DNA of 64,000 nt from Dendrophyllia cribrosa (taxonomy: Eukaryota > Cnidaria > Anthozoa > Scleractinia > Dendrophylliidae). Shown here piece by piece: positions 12,340 through 22,820 of this stretch (its first letter is position 1; the number at the start of each line of letters is the position of its first letter). Made by a program: the position numbers and the translations under genes. Below the pieces are notes generated by a model. That model did no database searches. It was not told the DNA's origin and saw only the letters and a list, made by a program, of their open reading frames with translations. The stretch lies in the NCBI GenBank assembly GCA_024195265.1, contig JAJLRJ010000010.1, positions 4,126,135-4,190,134 of the forward strand, in the 5' to 3' direction.

Positions 12340-12348
12340 TCCCCCGGG
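11974..12348. mobile_element. Poly(G)/poly(C)-ended MITE, copy 1, 8-bp target duplication
   Basis: The element opens with CTCG and a ~40-nt G run and closes with a ~30-nt C run and CTCTCCCCCGGG. It is flanked on both sides by GCTTTTAT (11966-11973 and 12349-12356). The uninterrupted GCTTTTAT site is visible in the first duplicate copy at about 11597. The interior (GATAGGTGTGTGCCGCCAAG, CCTATTTAAGG, TATATAGCGTATATAAGGGA) matches 28313-28664. Eight-bp duplications are the hallmark of hAT transposons. No transposase is present. Confidence 0.9.
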
Positions 12349-12560
12349 GCTTTTATTTATTGTCTTTATTGTCCGTACTGAAAAAGTGCGGAAAAATCAG
12401 TGATATACGAATTTAGTCACGTCAGCTTTAACAATCATGTTTAAGCATCTTTCAGACTCCTTTTCACTTAGTTGCCCAAGTAAAAACACTATATTTATTA
12501 TTAGTCGGGCTGGCTACAAGACAATCCCGACTTATAAATTGAGTTGTGTGCTTCTCGTTC

Positions 12561-13222
12561 TTTTAAAGTGGCATGTGGCCTGCGGCGAAGTGTAAGTGAT
12601 GTCATATCAGTTGACATAGCAACTTCAAGCTCATGGATGAATTGGATTTATTTACAACATAAGAAAAAGGTTAATGATGAAACGAAACATATCAAGTAAA
12701 AGGAACTTACATTATCACCGGATTTGGCGAGAATTCCATTCGAGAACGATTTTCTTTTCTTTCTTTTCAAGCAACAGATAAATAAAAGTAATAAAGTTGA
12801 AGTTGAAGTAAAAGTTGACCTTGCATGCACGAGTGATTGCGAAAGACTGATGAAAGTTTTAAATAACATAGTTACGTGCGTGAATGATCATCTTGTGTGA
12901 CCGGACAAGCATCTCTAAACAAATCATAACAATTGAATTAATTCTTGTACCTTAGGGGCACTTACAAGAACTTTAAAACCCGACTTGAAACCAAAATGCG
13001 TGCGTTATAGCCGCTCCGTCTATTTTGAGCTGCTTTACTTAGTTGCATTTGCTTAGTTAATGTTTGGGAGATGGAAAAATAAATTGTTCGTTGGTCATAA
13101 CTTTTCGGACATTTGTTGGCCCCCAAAGGTACAATTTTTGATGCACAAACATTACGCAGCCTGTTCGTGAATATTTCGCGCATTTTCGGTATCAGCCGTC
13201 GCACTTTGTGCATACTAATAGG
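12561..13222. other. No gene seen
   Basis: Short frames occur on both strands without homology that I recognise. Confidence 0.35.
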
Positions 13223-13540
13223 AAAACAGTGCGATTTCTATGAAAAGTGCACAAAACGCACGTTTGGGGCCGTTTGCAGCAAGTTTTGGCAAAATCTTAC
13301 TTTCGGCGTCCCAGATCTAAAAATCGTCGCGAAATCGGAAAAACAGTGCGATTTCCATGAAAAGTGCACGAAACGCACGTTTCGGGTCGTGCGGAGCACG
13401 TTTTGGCGAAATCATCTCACTTTTAAGCGTTCCAGACCTCAAAATCGTCATACTTGCCTTAAATCATCGCCAATTCGGGAAAACAGTGCGATTTCCATGA
13501 AAAGTTGACAAAACGCACGTTTGGGGCCGTGCGGAGCAAG
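13223..13540. repeat. Three-copy ~118-140-bp tandem repeat
   Basis: AAAACAGTGCGATTTC-ATGAAAAGT and AAACGCACGTTT-GGG-CGT recur at about 13223, 13341 and 13480. The 131-codon open frame spanning it (13113-13508) is explained by this repetition and by few stops, and shows no domain. Confidence 0.8.
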
Positions 13541-13896
13541 TGTACTCTCGGAAAACGAACTGTTAATAGTTAAGAATTAGGCAAAACACTGAGGGCCAGT
13601 TATTGAAACGAAGTTTTAAGGGCTTATGTCACCATTTGTTACTGTTACTTTGCCCCTTTAAGCCCCAGTAGATCAACATCAAATTTCTCCTTGTAATATT
13701 AATGCTTTACCAATCAGAGAGGTCATGAGAATTAAGGATATGATCACTCCAGATGAAATCTCCTGATATTTTAACATTTTCTCCCCACTCCTGCTATAGT
13801 AAATGTATGGCGACAAGAAAGGAGAATTCGTGTTTTAATGTTGGGTATTAAAAGAATAAAAATCCAAAAGCCATATTCATATAAATAGAAACTACT

Positions 13897-14017
13897 CAAC
13901 AGTTATAGTGCGAAAGCGAAGCGTTATAACGTCGGATATACTTACCCGACGAGGCCGCTAGGCCGAGTTGGCTAAAATCAGGCGATATTGCGCAAGCTTG
14001 AGCACTATAACTGTTTT
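13897..14017. mobile_element. Short MITE
   Basis: AACAGTTATAGTGC at the left is the inverse of GCACTATAACTGTT at the right, about 95 bp apart. The core is GC-rich. It is close to an AT-rich stretch with no gene. Confidence 0.6.
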
Positions 14018-15670
14018 ATAATTCAACACATTGATAACAAATCACAGTTTCGAGAAAAAATTCATTGAGATATACAACCTTTTATTAGGTAAAAAGGCTT
14101 ACAACAGTATTTTACCTCGCGCCATTTCTTACACAACAAGCAGCGAATGTCGAAAATTTTGCCAAGCTAAAATTAATTTATAGCGTACACAATTTGAGAG
14201 TTTCTACGAAGAGCTTTCGTCTGCGTAAAGAACGGAACAGAGTAGTGACAACACGAATTTAAACACAGTGAAATGGCATAGAATTTCTTAGTTACAAGTG
14301 TTTCGTGTTTCGTTTCGTGTTTCAAAGTTCAATTCAGAATCAAAACAAATTGAACACACGGCTACCTAAACATAGCGGCGAAAAGTCTGAAAGAACTGCA
14401 GCGTGGACAGTATGTCTTACAAAAATTTACAGCTAAAGGATACAAGAAACGGTTAAAACATCGTTACCTGTAGTTGATGTGGCTTTTTAGTCCCTTCCAT
14501 CAGCACCAAATTTTCAAATATCGAAGAACGAGCTGAGTCGATCGCTGCTGTTTACAAACTTGCTCGTTTTAGTTAAGCTTACTGCAGCCGTAATCATCGT
14601 AATGGCGAGATCGTTTAACTTCAATCCAAGAACAGAAACTTTTCTGAGGAAGTCTGATCAAGTCTATATCATATCCCAGAGGTGATTCAGTACTAAAGGC
14701 ATTTTCCGAAAATTGTGCTCTAAATTCATTCACTCCTTGTCGAGCGGTTGAACTTTGAACCAGCTTTCCAAGAAACACTGCTACGGCCGCGACAACACGA
14801 AAATTTCGCGCCTTTTTTGTTCAATCATGTGATCAATAATTTTTCTCTTCCCCTTTTTTTTTCTTTCTTTTCCCTTGTTTATCTAATAGTACGCGCATTT
14901 TTCTCCCAAAAACACGAAATTGCAGGCAGCGGTCATTTTCACTTTTCTTCAAAATGCAAAAATTTACCTTCATCGCTGGATATACGTCACGTAGACCTTA
15001 CGTATATCGCTGGGCAAAGCAAAGCCCTCTGAGAACGAAATCAGATATAGAACAAAAGTTTCCAGCTAAATAAACAGTTGCTCGCTTCTTTCAGTCTTTC
15101 TTAGCTGAGGTGAAAATTCGTCTGTTTTAGGTTTGCTTTACAACGGACAACTAGCAAGAAGACTGTAAAATAGAAAAAGAAAGTGAATAAGGTCTCTTGG
15201 TCGCCAGAACCCATTTCAAAGCATTGTTAGTGCTACGATTGACAGTCGTAAAAATGGCACGCTGTTCCAAAAACAACCTAAGCATTTTAAAAACTATTAT
15301 ATTGGGGGTCTTAGAAGCAAACACGACGATATCGCCAAGGAAAGCGTCATTAAAAAGCGAAAGGTGCAATACATAAAACCATCTGCTCAGACGTGATAAA
15401 GTTGGTTTTCTCTGTGCAAACATGAAGCAGTTTTTGACGCAAACCATAGAAAACATTCTGTTGTGATTATAATTTTTTCTAGGAGCTCATTAGCCATTAG
15501 CAATGCGCTCCACGGAAACAAACGAAACTATTTTATTCTCAATTACTTAATGGAATATTTATATTGTCCACGCGACAAAGTATATTGTATAGCTGTAATG
15601 AAGGTAACATTAACTCCGTTTAGCAAAGTCAAGTGTAGCGAAACCACAAAAGAAAATAGCTCGTGACGTC
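14018..15670. other. No certain gene; unassigned minus-strand frame at 14569-14820
   Basis: A minus-strand open frame runs from about 14820 to 14569 with a hydrophobic start (VVAAVAVFLGKL) and ends YDDYGC just before a GTAAGC donor-like sequence. I could not link it to other exons with confidence, so it is not annotated as a gene. A CRE palindrome TGACGTCA sits at 15664-15671, immediately upstream of the VEGF-like first exon. Confidence 0.35.
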
Positions 15671-18600
15671 ATGAAAAAGTTAGCCAATGAGAAACCACAA
15701 CCGATTCCGCCCAGTATTGGAACATCGAAAGTTTTTAAAATCATTTTTAGTGTCATTAACACGTATCCTACAACAATGGTCGCTCTGACTTTCATGATAA
15801 TTCTCGTTGTTCAAGTTTCAACCTCGCTTTCCGAGACAAAAGTAAGTACTTTGCAATTGATTTGTACATCTTAAGGGACACTGTACGGCTTATATATATC
15901 GTGTTTTCATGATTATCGCCAGGAGATTGCTTTATTGCCTTGAAATAGAAAGGAAAAAATCGCCAAAACTGATCGGAAAGCAAAGAAATCGAAACTAAAG
16001 AGACAAAATAATTACGAGAATTACAATTGCTTTTGATTTCTTGACCGCCTGTCACGAAATCAAATTTGATGAATTGTAATCCACTTCCATCCTTGCAATC
16101 CTGCTTTTTACCTCCAAACTACTGCTTCTGTTTTGCTTTATAAAATATTTTATCCAACTGATTTATATATTTGGTGGCATTTGGCGATATAACATGGAAA
16201 TAAAATCAGAGAAATTTTGTTCTTTTGACCGGCATGTGTTCCTCTGATAATGCCTGTTTATTTTACATTCATGACTTCCGTCGAGTTAAGTTGGCCAATT
16301 CATTTCTACCCTTCTTCGACTGGTAAACGCTTATTCATGTTTCGTTCGCGCCTAAGCTGTGTAAACATCACTGGGAAAACACACGGGTTTATGAATTCAA
16401 ATCACTTTACAAAGAGCAGCAAGAACTTAAAAAAGCGGAAATCATTGCTATTAAATATTGGGATTTCCATTGACCAACGTGGTTAAAGCGTCTTTAAAAT
16501 TTTTGCATTAACGCCCGCAAACGTCGACACTGTATTTCATTGCGAACTGTTTTATTTCTAAAATACAACCAAGCCGAATTTCTATGTGTGAAGGTGTCCG
16601 GCTTAGACAGAGTTTATTGTTGCGGACCTGTATGATCCTGTATGAAGCAGCTACCCTCCTTACGTGTAAACGGTCAATTTAAAAAGTACTGGAAAATTCT
16701 CAAGGCGGTCGCGGTCTTATCTGGAACCAAACGAGTTATTTTTTTGTTTGTCTTCACTTCTATTGAACGGTCAAAAAAAACCATCGAGCATGCATTTGTG
16801 CGTGGCCTGCGGGTAAACAAATTCTGTATTGTCTTTTCTTGTATCATAAGGATAGGTATAAAACGCTCTACGGTTAATTCGTCTTGTGACAGGACTTTCT
16901 CCACGTCAAAGTCTTCTTTCCTTGATTTACTTTTTAGGTCAGTAAAACTTGTGAGTTCCCCATTCTCGGTCGATTGTCGGGCCTTGAGTGACCGCTTATT
17001 ATAAGTTTGACTGTAGTCAAGAAATACGATCGATCTTTTTTTTTTTAAAGAAATGTTATTCTATCCTTGCACTTAATAGATCTTAATGCCAATCCTTTGT
17101 TTTCACAGACGTCGATTTGGTGGTATATTATTTATTTTTCTATAAAAAGTAGATTCCGTGTTCTTTGTCTTTTATTTTAAACGTTAATGGTTGAGAAAGC
17201 TGGTTCAATTTTGTAACAAGTTTGTACACGTTGATCTGAAACTATGGTAACTAAACGTCGTTTTGGAGGAGGCAGCAAGCTCATTTTTTTTTTTTTTTTA
17301 AAGAAGTGAGCGTTCTTACTACGAAATGTAAGTTGAATTTTGAGCGAGCGTAGGAGTTGTTACTAAAATTTATTCCAACCCTTTTTCCGAATCCGGTTCG
17401 TTCTTACGAAGGGCTAGAGCTCGAAACGTCAGCTTTTGTATATATTAACGGTGGCTATTTAACTAGCAAGAATAGTGGATCACCAAGCCAAAACTTCAAA
17501 AATTTGTAACATTTTAATTTCATGTTTTTCAACAGGCTCTGCCCCGAGGACTCATTCTGCTTCTTGAAAAAATGGGAGTGCCGGTGGAAAATTATCTGGA
17601 CATCGCCATGCCAGATTCAAATCCTGCCACATCTTCCACACAATATGACGATTCAACAATACTCCAGGACTCCAGCGATTTTCCTGAACATTCCAGTGGC
17701 GTTAACACTACTATGACAATAAATGGTGAGTCTTCACAAGCCTAATGGCTCACAACTCCCGGAACTTAACCCGGTTTCTGTAGCATGAAGCGAGTGTGAG
17801 TATTACTACTCCCCCTGGATGGGATGCTTGTCCATCGCAAGGTTACCCCCCAGCATTATGTCGCCGGTAACCATTTATAACACCTGGGTGGAGAGAGACA
17901 ATATGGAGCAAAGTTTCTTGTCTAAGGAAACAACATGACGGCAGTGACCAGGCTCGAATCACCGAATCAGCACTGACCTTCAGATTGAAAGTCCGACGCG
18001 CTAACCACTAGACCACCTCGCCTCCACTCCCCTCCACAAATTCAAATCTCTAGTACTTACTAACGCGACGTTCAAAACAAGAAATATTTCACCATTCAAC
18101 TATTCAATTGATTCTGAAAATATGTATTTAAGGGTTATGGGCACTTTAACATGTCCGAGACTGAGTGAGCTTTGCAATAAGTGTGAAGTAAATATTGTTT
18201 ATGTCTGCTTTCGCAGACATACCAGTACCCTAGCGTTTGTTGATAACGTCTCGCAACCTCACCACATTTAAGGGGACACTGTCACGAGGGCGCATGCGCC
18301 TAGTTGAAGTACCATTGAAACGTACCGCTGAAGAGGTTTCATTTGAATGGTCACACCATAAGATGTCGTCCACAGACTCAGACGTTAGAACTACATTACA
18401 TGTCTCCATAATTTACAGTATGTCTGCTTAGTGACCTGGCCTTTGTGTGGAAGTGAGGCTGGAGTTCATCTTGTTTTGATACAAACCTTCAGGACTGCTT
18501 TTTAGATGTAAGCCATGTTGTCCTTATGCTAACTATTTTTTTGTTCAACATGATTTACATATGGCAGAAAAGCAGATACGTTTGTATTACAACAAAGTCA

Positions 18601-19691
18601 ACTCCAGCAGAAGAGTCAGTGAGGTATCATAATTTTATTGACGCAGTAGCCGGTTTGTTAAAAGCGAAACCGGATACGCTTTTACATCTTATTTTGTCGA
18701 TACGCATTTGTTACCTAGCAACCAATAGAATTTTTATATTTTACTGCCAGCATTTAAATTTTACCGGTCATTCGTTTAAGTTGCCTAATGAGTGTGGTCC
18801 TTTTAATTTTGGACCATGCGAAAAAGAACTGTCGCAATAAAACGATGATTCCTGAAGCATGAACTCTCGTGAAGTTATAGTCAATGTTCCTCTTTAGTTG
18901 AGCGCTGTACGATATCCATTCTACTCAAGCAACAATACAAAACAATAATTTATATTGCCACACAAATAATAACGAAGGAGAATACAATAGAATAATTTAA
19001 ATAATTAACAAAGAAAAAGTGGGGGAGACCGAAAAATACACAACTACAAAATGGTCTATTGATTGACTTACTGATTAAATGATTGATTGATTGATTGACT
19101 GATTGAATTATTGATTGATTGACAGTGCCTGGATTTCCATCCCTGATAGAAGCTGATTGTAGCCCAAGACCAACAGCGATCGAAATACCAAAGGACCCAG
19201 GATATTTAAACTGGCCTTCTTTCGTCCTCCTGCATCGCTGTACCGGAGGTTGCCTATCAGTACAAAACACTCATCAATGTGCAGTCACGCATCGGAACGA
19301 ATTGAATATTAACGTCTTAAAAATCCAGCAACCCGTGCCGCATTGGGCAAGCGTCAAGGTGTACAATCACACTGCATGTGCCTGCGACTGCATTAAGAAA
19401 GAAAGTGATTGCGACCTTGTGAAACACGTGTGGAACCAAGGTTCATGCTCCTGCTTATGCAAACACAACGAAAGTCAGTGTGATTTGCAGATCCATCGAT
19501 GGAATACAGCTACTTGTGAGTGCGTGTGTAGACAAGCTTCTTCCCACTGTGATCATTACAAGAAGGAATGGGATCCGACAAAATGCGGCTGCTACTGCAA
19601 ACAGGCCGAACAAGACTTGTGTCAGTTGCAGAATTTGAATATTGATCCGAATACTTGTGATTGTGTCGATTCTGGCATTGAAGTATTTTGA
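15671..19691 (+). CDS. VEGF: Secreted VEGF/PDGF-family growth factor (three exons)
   Basis: Exons 15671-15841, 17536-17725 and 19126-19691 join in phases 0 and 1 into a 308-residue protein. A better secretory start is Met36 at 15776, MVALTFMIILVVQVSTS, which gives 273 residues. A low-complexity linker is followed by a cystine-knot domain (about 130-210): C132, R158-C159-T-G-G-C163, C172, C205 and C207 match the six intrachain knot cysteines of VEGF. The two interchain positions are replaced (F153 in PSFV, G162). Residues 205 to the end hold repeated C-x(about 10)-CxCxC units (CACDC, CSCLC, CECVC, CGCYC, CDC) as in the VEGF-C/D tail. NHT at 201 is a possible N-glycosylation site. Such factors bind receptor tyrosine kinases outside the cell. 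PDGF-like naming is equally possible. Intron 2 holds a SINE and its acceptor lies in a GATT microsatellite. Confidence 0.9.
15872..16201 (-). repeat. Dispersed ~330-bp repeat, copy A (in VEGF-like intron 1)
   Basis: Starts TAAGGGACACTGTACGG and contains ATCGTGTTTTCATGATTAT, CTCCAAACTACTGCTTCTGT and TTTGGCGATATAACATGGAA. The same blocks in the same order occur inverted at 48160-48497. The end 'AAGGGACACTGTC' resembles fragments at about 18266 and 45090. It is probably a MITE or the end of a larger transposon. Confidence 0.7.
17790..18026 (-). mobile_element. tRNA-derived SINE (in VEGF-like intron 2)
   Basis: On the minus strand the head reads GGAGGCGAGGTGGTCTAGTG, with an A box at 18001-18015 and a B box GATTCGAGCC at 17951-17960, spaced as in a tRNA. 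A conserved body (CTCCACCCAGGTG, GCTGGGGGGTAACCTTGCGA) follows. This body is typical of tRNA-derived SINEs widespread in marine invertebrates. It sits antisense in the host intron. Confidence 0.8.
18305..18424 (+). mobile_element. 88-bp-unit MITE, single-unit copy
   Basis: Carries one unit (GTACCGCTGAAGAGGTTTCA, TTTGAATGGTCACACCATA, CAGACTCAGACGTTAGAAC) followed by the family right-hand sequence ACTACATTACATGTCTCCAT. Compare 22155-22712 (5 units) and 28862-30722 (20 units). Confidence 0.75.
19079..19124 (+). repeat. (GATT)n microsatellite forming a 3' splice region
   Basis: GATTGATTGATTGATTGAC and further imperfect units run directly into the ACAG acceptor of the last VEGF-like exon. No pyrimidine tract is present. 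Repeated TGATTGA/CTGAT words could serve as branch points. Confidence 0.8.
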
Positions 19692-19854
19692 ACCGTTGAA
19701 AAACGTTTATCTATAAACGTGGAACGTATTTAAACTGTGGGAAAGTTTTACGTGACATAAATTTCGTAATGCATTATGCGTTACACTGTAAGCAAACAGT
19801 TACGTCACTTGAATTGTGTGACGCATCAATCACTGCGTGACGGGCCGTACTTAA

Positions 19855-20029
19855 AGGCCCACCTTCACCCAAAAGACGTTGCGGTCGTTTGCTTTTGTTT
19901 TGAAATGCTCCATTGTTCATACGCATTATCTGATTGGTTGCACGCATTCAAGCGTGAATTTCGTGTTACAAGAAATTCAGCACAGAAAGTGAACACGGCG
20001 CGCACTGCATTTTGGGTGAAGGTGGGCCT
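19855..20029. mobile_element. 175-bp MITE with TTAA target site
   Basis: AGGCCCACCTTCACCC and its inverse GGGTGAAGGTGGGCCT bound the element, each flanked by TTAA. A TTAA duplication is typical of piggyBac-type transposons. It is inserted in a stretch rich in GTTACGTGAC/GTGACGCATCA words (about 19720-20350), itself an imperfect repeat. Confidence 0.75.
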
Positions 20030-20379
20030 TTAAACAGAAGCCATTTTTTTGTGCGTAACTTAAATTGAATGGCATACCGTATGTGTTGTGTCACTTGTTT
20101 AGCAAAACAGTTACACTAAACCAGACTGTTACGTGACTGGAATCGTGTGATACATCACTGCGCATCAGTTGCGTGATTCAGTTTGCGTGACGGAGTGTAT
20201 TTTGCTGAAGCAAATATTTTTTACGTTACTTTAATTGAGCGACACATCATACACTGTTTCTCTTAAATATTTTGCAAGACCGTTACACAGTCGCAAGCTG
20301 TTACGTGACGTGAACTGTGTCACGCATCACGCGTGGCGTATTTAATTTGCGTATTTAAACGGAACGTATTTAAGGTTGC

Positions 20380-21134
20380 GTTCGATTGACCCTATTCCGG
20401 AATAAGAATATATTCCAGATTAGTATATACTGAAACAGTGGATAGCATTGTTGGCGCGCTCTGATTGGCTACTGAAACTCGGAATAGCAAGTGCTATTCA
20501 CCTCCCAGCAATTTGCGCGCGAAAATTGTAATCGTTGACAGGAATAAATGAGTTGAAAAGCATCATTTTCGTTATATTATCTCACTGTTTCAGTATATAC
20601 TAAAACAACTATTCACCTCAGTGTAGGTGGGTAGTAGTGGATATTTACCTCGCCGCTTCGCGGCTCGGTAAATATCCACCACTACCCACCTCCACTTCGG
20701 TGAATAGTTGTTAATTATTCCAAAATAGCCATTCTGTCCGTAGGTCCACAAAACGACTATTCCGTTTCTGGAATAATGTCCGCGATGTAACACGCAGACA
20801 GCAAACCGCAATTTCCAACATCTCTTTCATTTCTTCGTACAAGGAAATGAGGGGAAGCGTCTCTTCTCGACGCCACGAGTATCCTTATTTAAATAACAAC
20901 TCACTTTCTTCGCACATAGTCGCCGGCAGTAGCCATTTTGTTTGTTGTTTTGAAAAAGGCCGCGAGGCGAGGACGAAGTGACGTCATTATTCTGGATTAT
21001 TCCAAGCATTCTGCTACCTAATGCAGAATGCTTGGAATACATTCCATGTATTCTGGAATAGGAATAGCGACTTAATTGAACGGGCATTCTGGGTTGTTCC
21101 TTTTATTCTTACTCCAGAATAAGGTCAATCGAAC
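20380..21134. mobile_element. Outer MITE (hosts a nested MITE)
   Basis: GTTCGATTGACCCTATTCCG at the left end matches, inverted, the right end CCAGAATAAGGTCAATCGAAC. Internal palindromes such as AAGCATTCTGC...GCAGAATGCTT support a foldback structure. The bipartite element at 20422-20712 is inserted inside the left part, interrupting the ATTCCAG-AT-T run. Confidence 0.75.
20422..20712 (+). mobile_element. Bipartite two-hairpin MITE, complete copy
   Basis: Hairpin 1 (20422-20601) is bounded by AGTATATACTGAAACAGTG and CACTGTTTCAGTATATACT. Hairpin 2 (20604-20712) has ~50-nt arms starting AACAACTATTCACCTCAGTG and ending GGTGAATAGTTGTT around a CGCTTCGCGG turn. The same two-hairpin order is found inverted at 33381-33672 and truncated at 8010-8236. 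Confidence 0.85.
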
Positions 21135-21365
21135 TTAACTGTCACAAACGTTTCACGTTACTTTAACTGGATGACACATCATGCAGTCACTTGTCTAGCA
21201 AGACAGTTGCTTTCACGTTAAATTAAGTTTAAATTACATGAAAGGTTTAGTGACGCCGAACTTCACATGAACCGAATCATAATGCACAAATTATAAAAAT
21301 GTATTGAAACATTAAAATTATTGAAATGTATTCCATTGACCCGAATCCGCAATTTTCTCCATCTT

Positions 21366-21906
21366 CTTGGTTTGCACATGACGTCATAAAAATCTAAAGT
21401 ATACATCCTACAAAGCTGTTTCTAACATGGTATGTGGATACCAGTGTTATAATCTTTCACAAAAAGTTTCGGATTTTAACGATGTTTTGCTTCCGATTTA
21501 TAAAGGTTTTAAATGTGTCATGCAAGTCGTCACGCTATTTCAGATAAGCCGTGAAAATAAACAAAATTGAACTAGTCAAAAGTTATTTTTACATTATAGA
21601 TGCTTATAAGACGATTTAATGGAACTTACAGTGAATCCAATATTTTATGATGAGATTTTGGGTGTAATTAAGACTTTGAAGTTTTGGCCGCCATGTTGGT
21701 GCCCCTAAGTGGGGCACCAAGATGGCCGCTCCATACATTTCTTACTTAAAATGTCTAATACTCGTTCGCCTACAACTCTTGAACGAAATGCTTTTGCGCT
21801 TCAAAATTTGGCCGAGATGTGTAGTTTTAAACTCTCTACAATTGCATAGATATTTTGGAATCGAAATCTTTTGTTTAATGCTTCTGAATTTTGATATGAC
21901 GTAATT
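21366..21906. mobile_element. ~540-bp MITE, copy 2
   Basis: Near-identical to 1009-1545 over its whole length, with small indels (for example an extra ~24 bp near 21467-21490 and loss of the AGGCGAATGTCTTCGCCT palindrome). The right terminal GTGCAAACCAAG is missing, so this copy is slightly truncated. Confidence 0.75.
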
Positions 21907-22154
21907 GAACTAATGAATTGAATTAAATTTCGGCGTCTGAATCCATTCAGCGGGTATTAATTTAGGTCGGCCTAAATTCCAATTAGGTTCGGCTCATGAG
22001 AAGCACGGCATCCGAGCCGGGCCTTAATAACCATAGCAAATTTTGCGTGACGCATAATTTGTGTCGCGACTTGATTTGCATGTGGACGTATTTCATATTT
22101 AATTGTATACCGTAGAAAACTTAAGCGACACTAGAATAATGAGAGAACATTAAT

Positions 22155-22712
22155 CCTTACCTTCCAAATGTGCCAAACATCAAAATTAAAAAAAAAACTC
22201 AAATTTCATTTTGTAAAATATTAAAAAACAAATGGTACCATGCAAAAGTACTGCCAAAGAGGTTTCATTTGAATGGTCACACCATAGGATTTCATCAACA
22301 GACTCAAAAGTTAGAACAAATGGTACCATGCAAAAGTACTGCTGAAGAGGTTTCATTTGAATGGTCACACCATAGGATTTCATCAACAGACTCAAAAGTT
22401 AGAACAAATGGTACCATGCAAAAGTACTGCTGAAGAGGTTTCATTTGAATGGTCACACCATAGGATTTCATCAACAGACTCAAAAGTTAGAACAAATGGT
22501 CCCATGCAAAAGTACTGCTGAAGAGGTTTCATTTGAATGGTCACACCATAGGATTTCATCAACAGACTCAAAAGTTAGAACAAATGGTCCCATGCAAAAG
22601 TACTGCTGAAGAGGTTTCATTTGAATGGTCACACCACAGGATTTCGTCCACAGACCCACAAGTTAGAACTACACTACATGTCTCCATAATTGACTCTGGG
22701 AGTGAAAGGGTT
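22155..22712 (+). mobile_element. 88-bp-unit MITE, five-unit copy
   Basis: Left non-repeated end (AATTTCATTTTGTAAAATAT) is followed by five tandem 88-bp units (CATGCAAAAGTACTGCTGAA, GGTCACACCATAGGATTTC, CAACAGACTCAAAAGTTAGA) and a right end CATGTCTCCATAATTGACTC-TGGGAGTGAAAGGGTTTA. Both ends are shared, inverted, with 28862-30722. Open frames through the repeats are artefacts. Confidence 0.85.
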
Positions 22713-22820
22713 TACCGTTAACGCCGGCATTGGTGAATTAAAAGTGCAGCAAAGATTGCTCGACGTGATTTGCGTGAGGGACTTTTGCTCAAAATCACGC
22801 AAACCTAAAAAACATCGTAA

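Larger units (their letters stand above)
11546..12560 (+). repeat. Local tandem duplication, each copy with a different insertion
   Basis: Copy A (about 11546-11915) and copy B (about 11918-12560) share, in order, CTATAATCCCTTC, GGCAGA-TCAAATCCAG, TTATTGTCTTTATCGTCCGT, GAAAAATCAGTGATATACGA, AAGTAAAAACACTATATTTA and TTATAAATTGAGTTGTGTGC. Copy A is split by the hairpin at 11718-11842 and copy B by the poly(G) element at 11974-12348, so each copy preserves the empty site of the other's insertion. Confidence 0.85.

Noticed and set aside
14569..14820. Minus-strand frame ending YDDYGC before a GT donor, reminiscent of secreted phospholipase A2
   Set aside because: Only a five- to six-residue resemblance; no matching downstream exon with the His-Asp region was found, and the 5' end has no ATG after the preceding stop.
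17953..18026. Functional tRNA gene
   Set aside because: A and B boxes are present but the sequence continues into a SINE body and the cloverleaf is imperfect.
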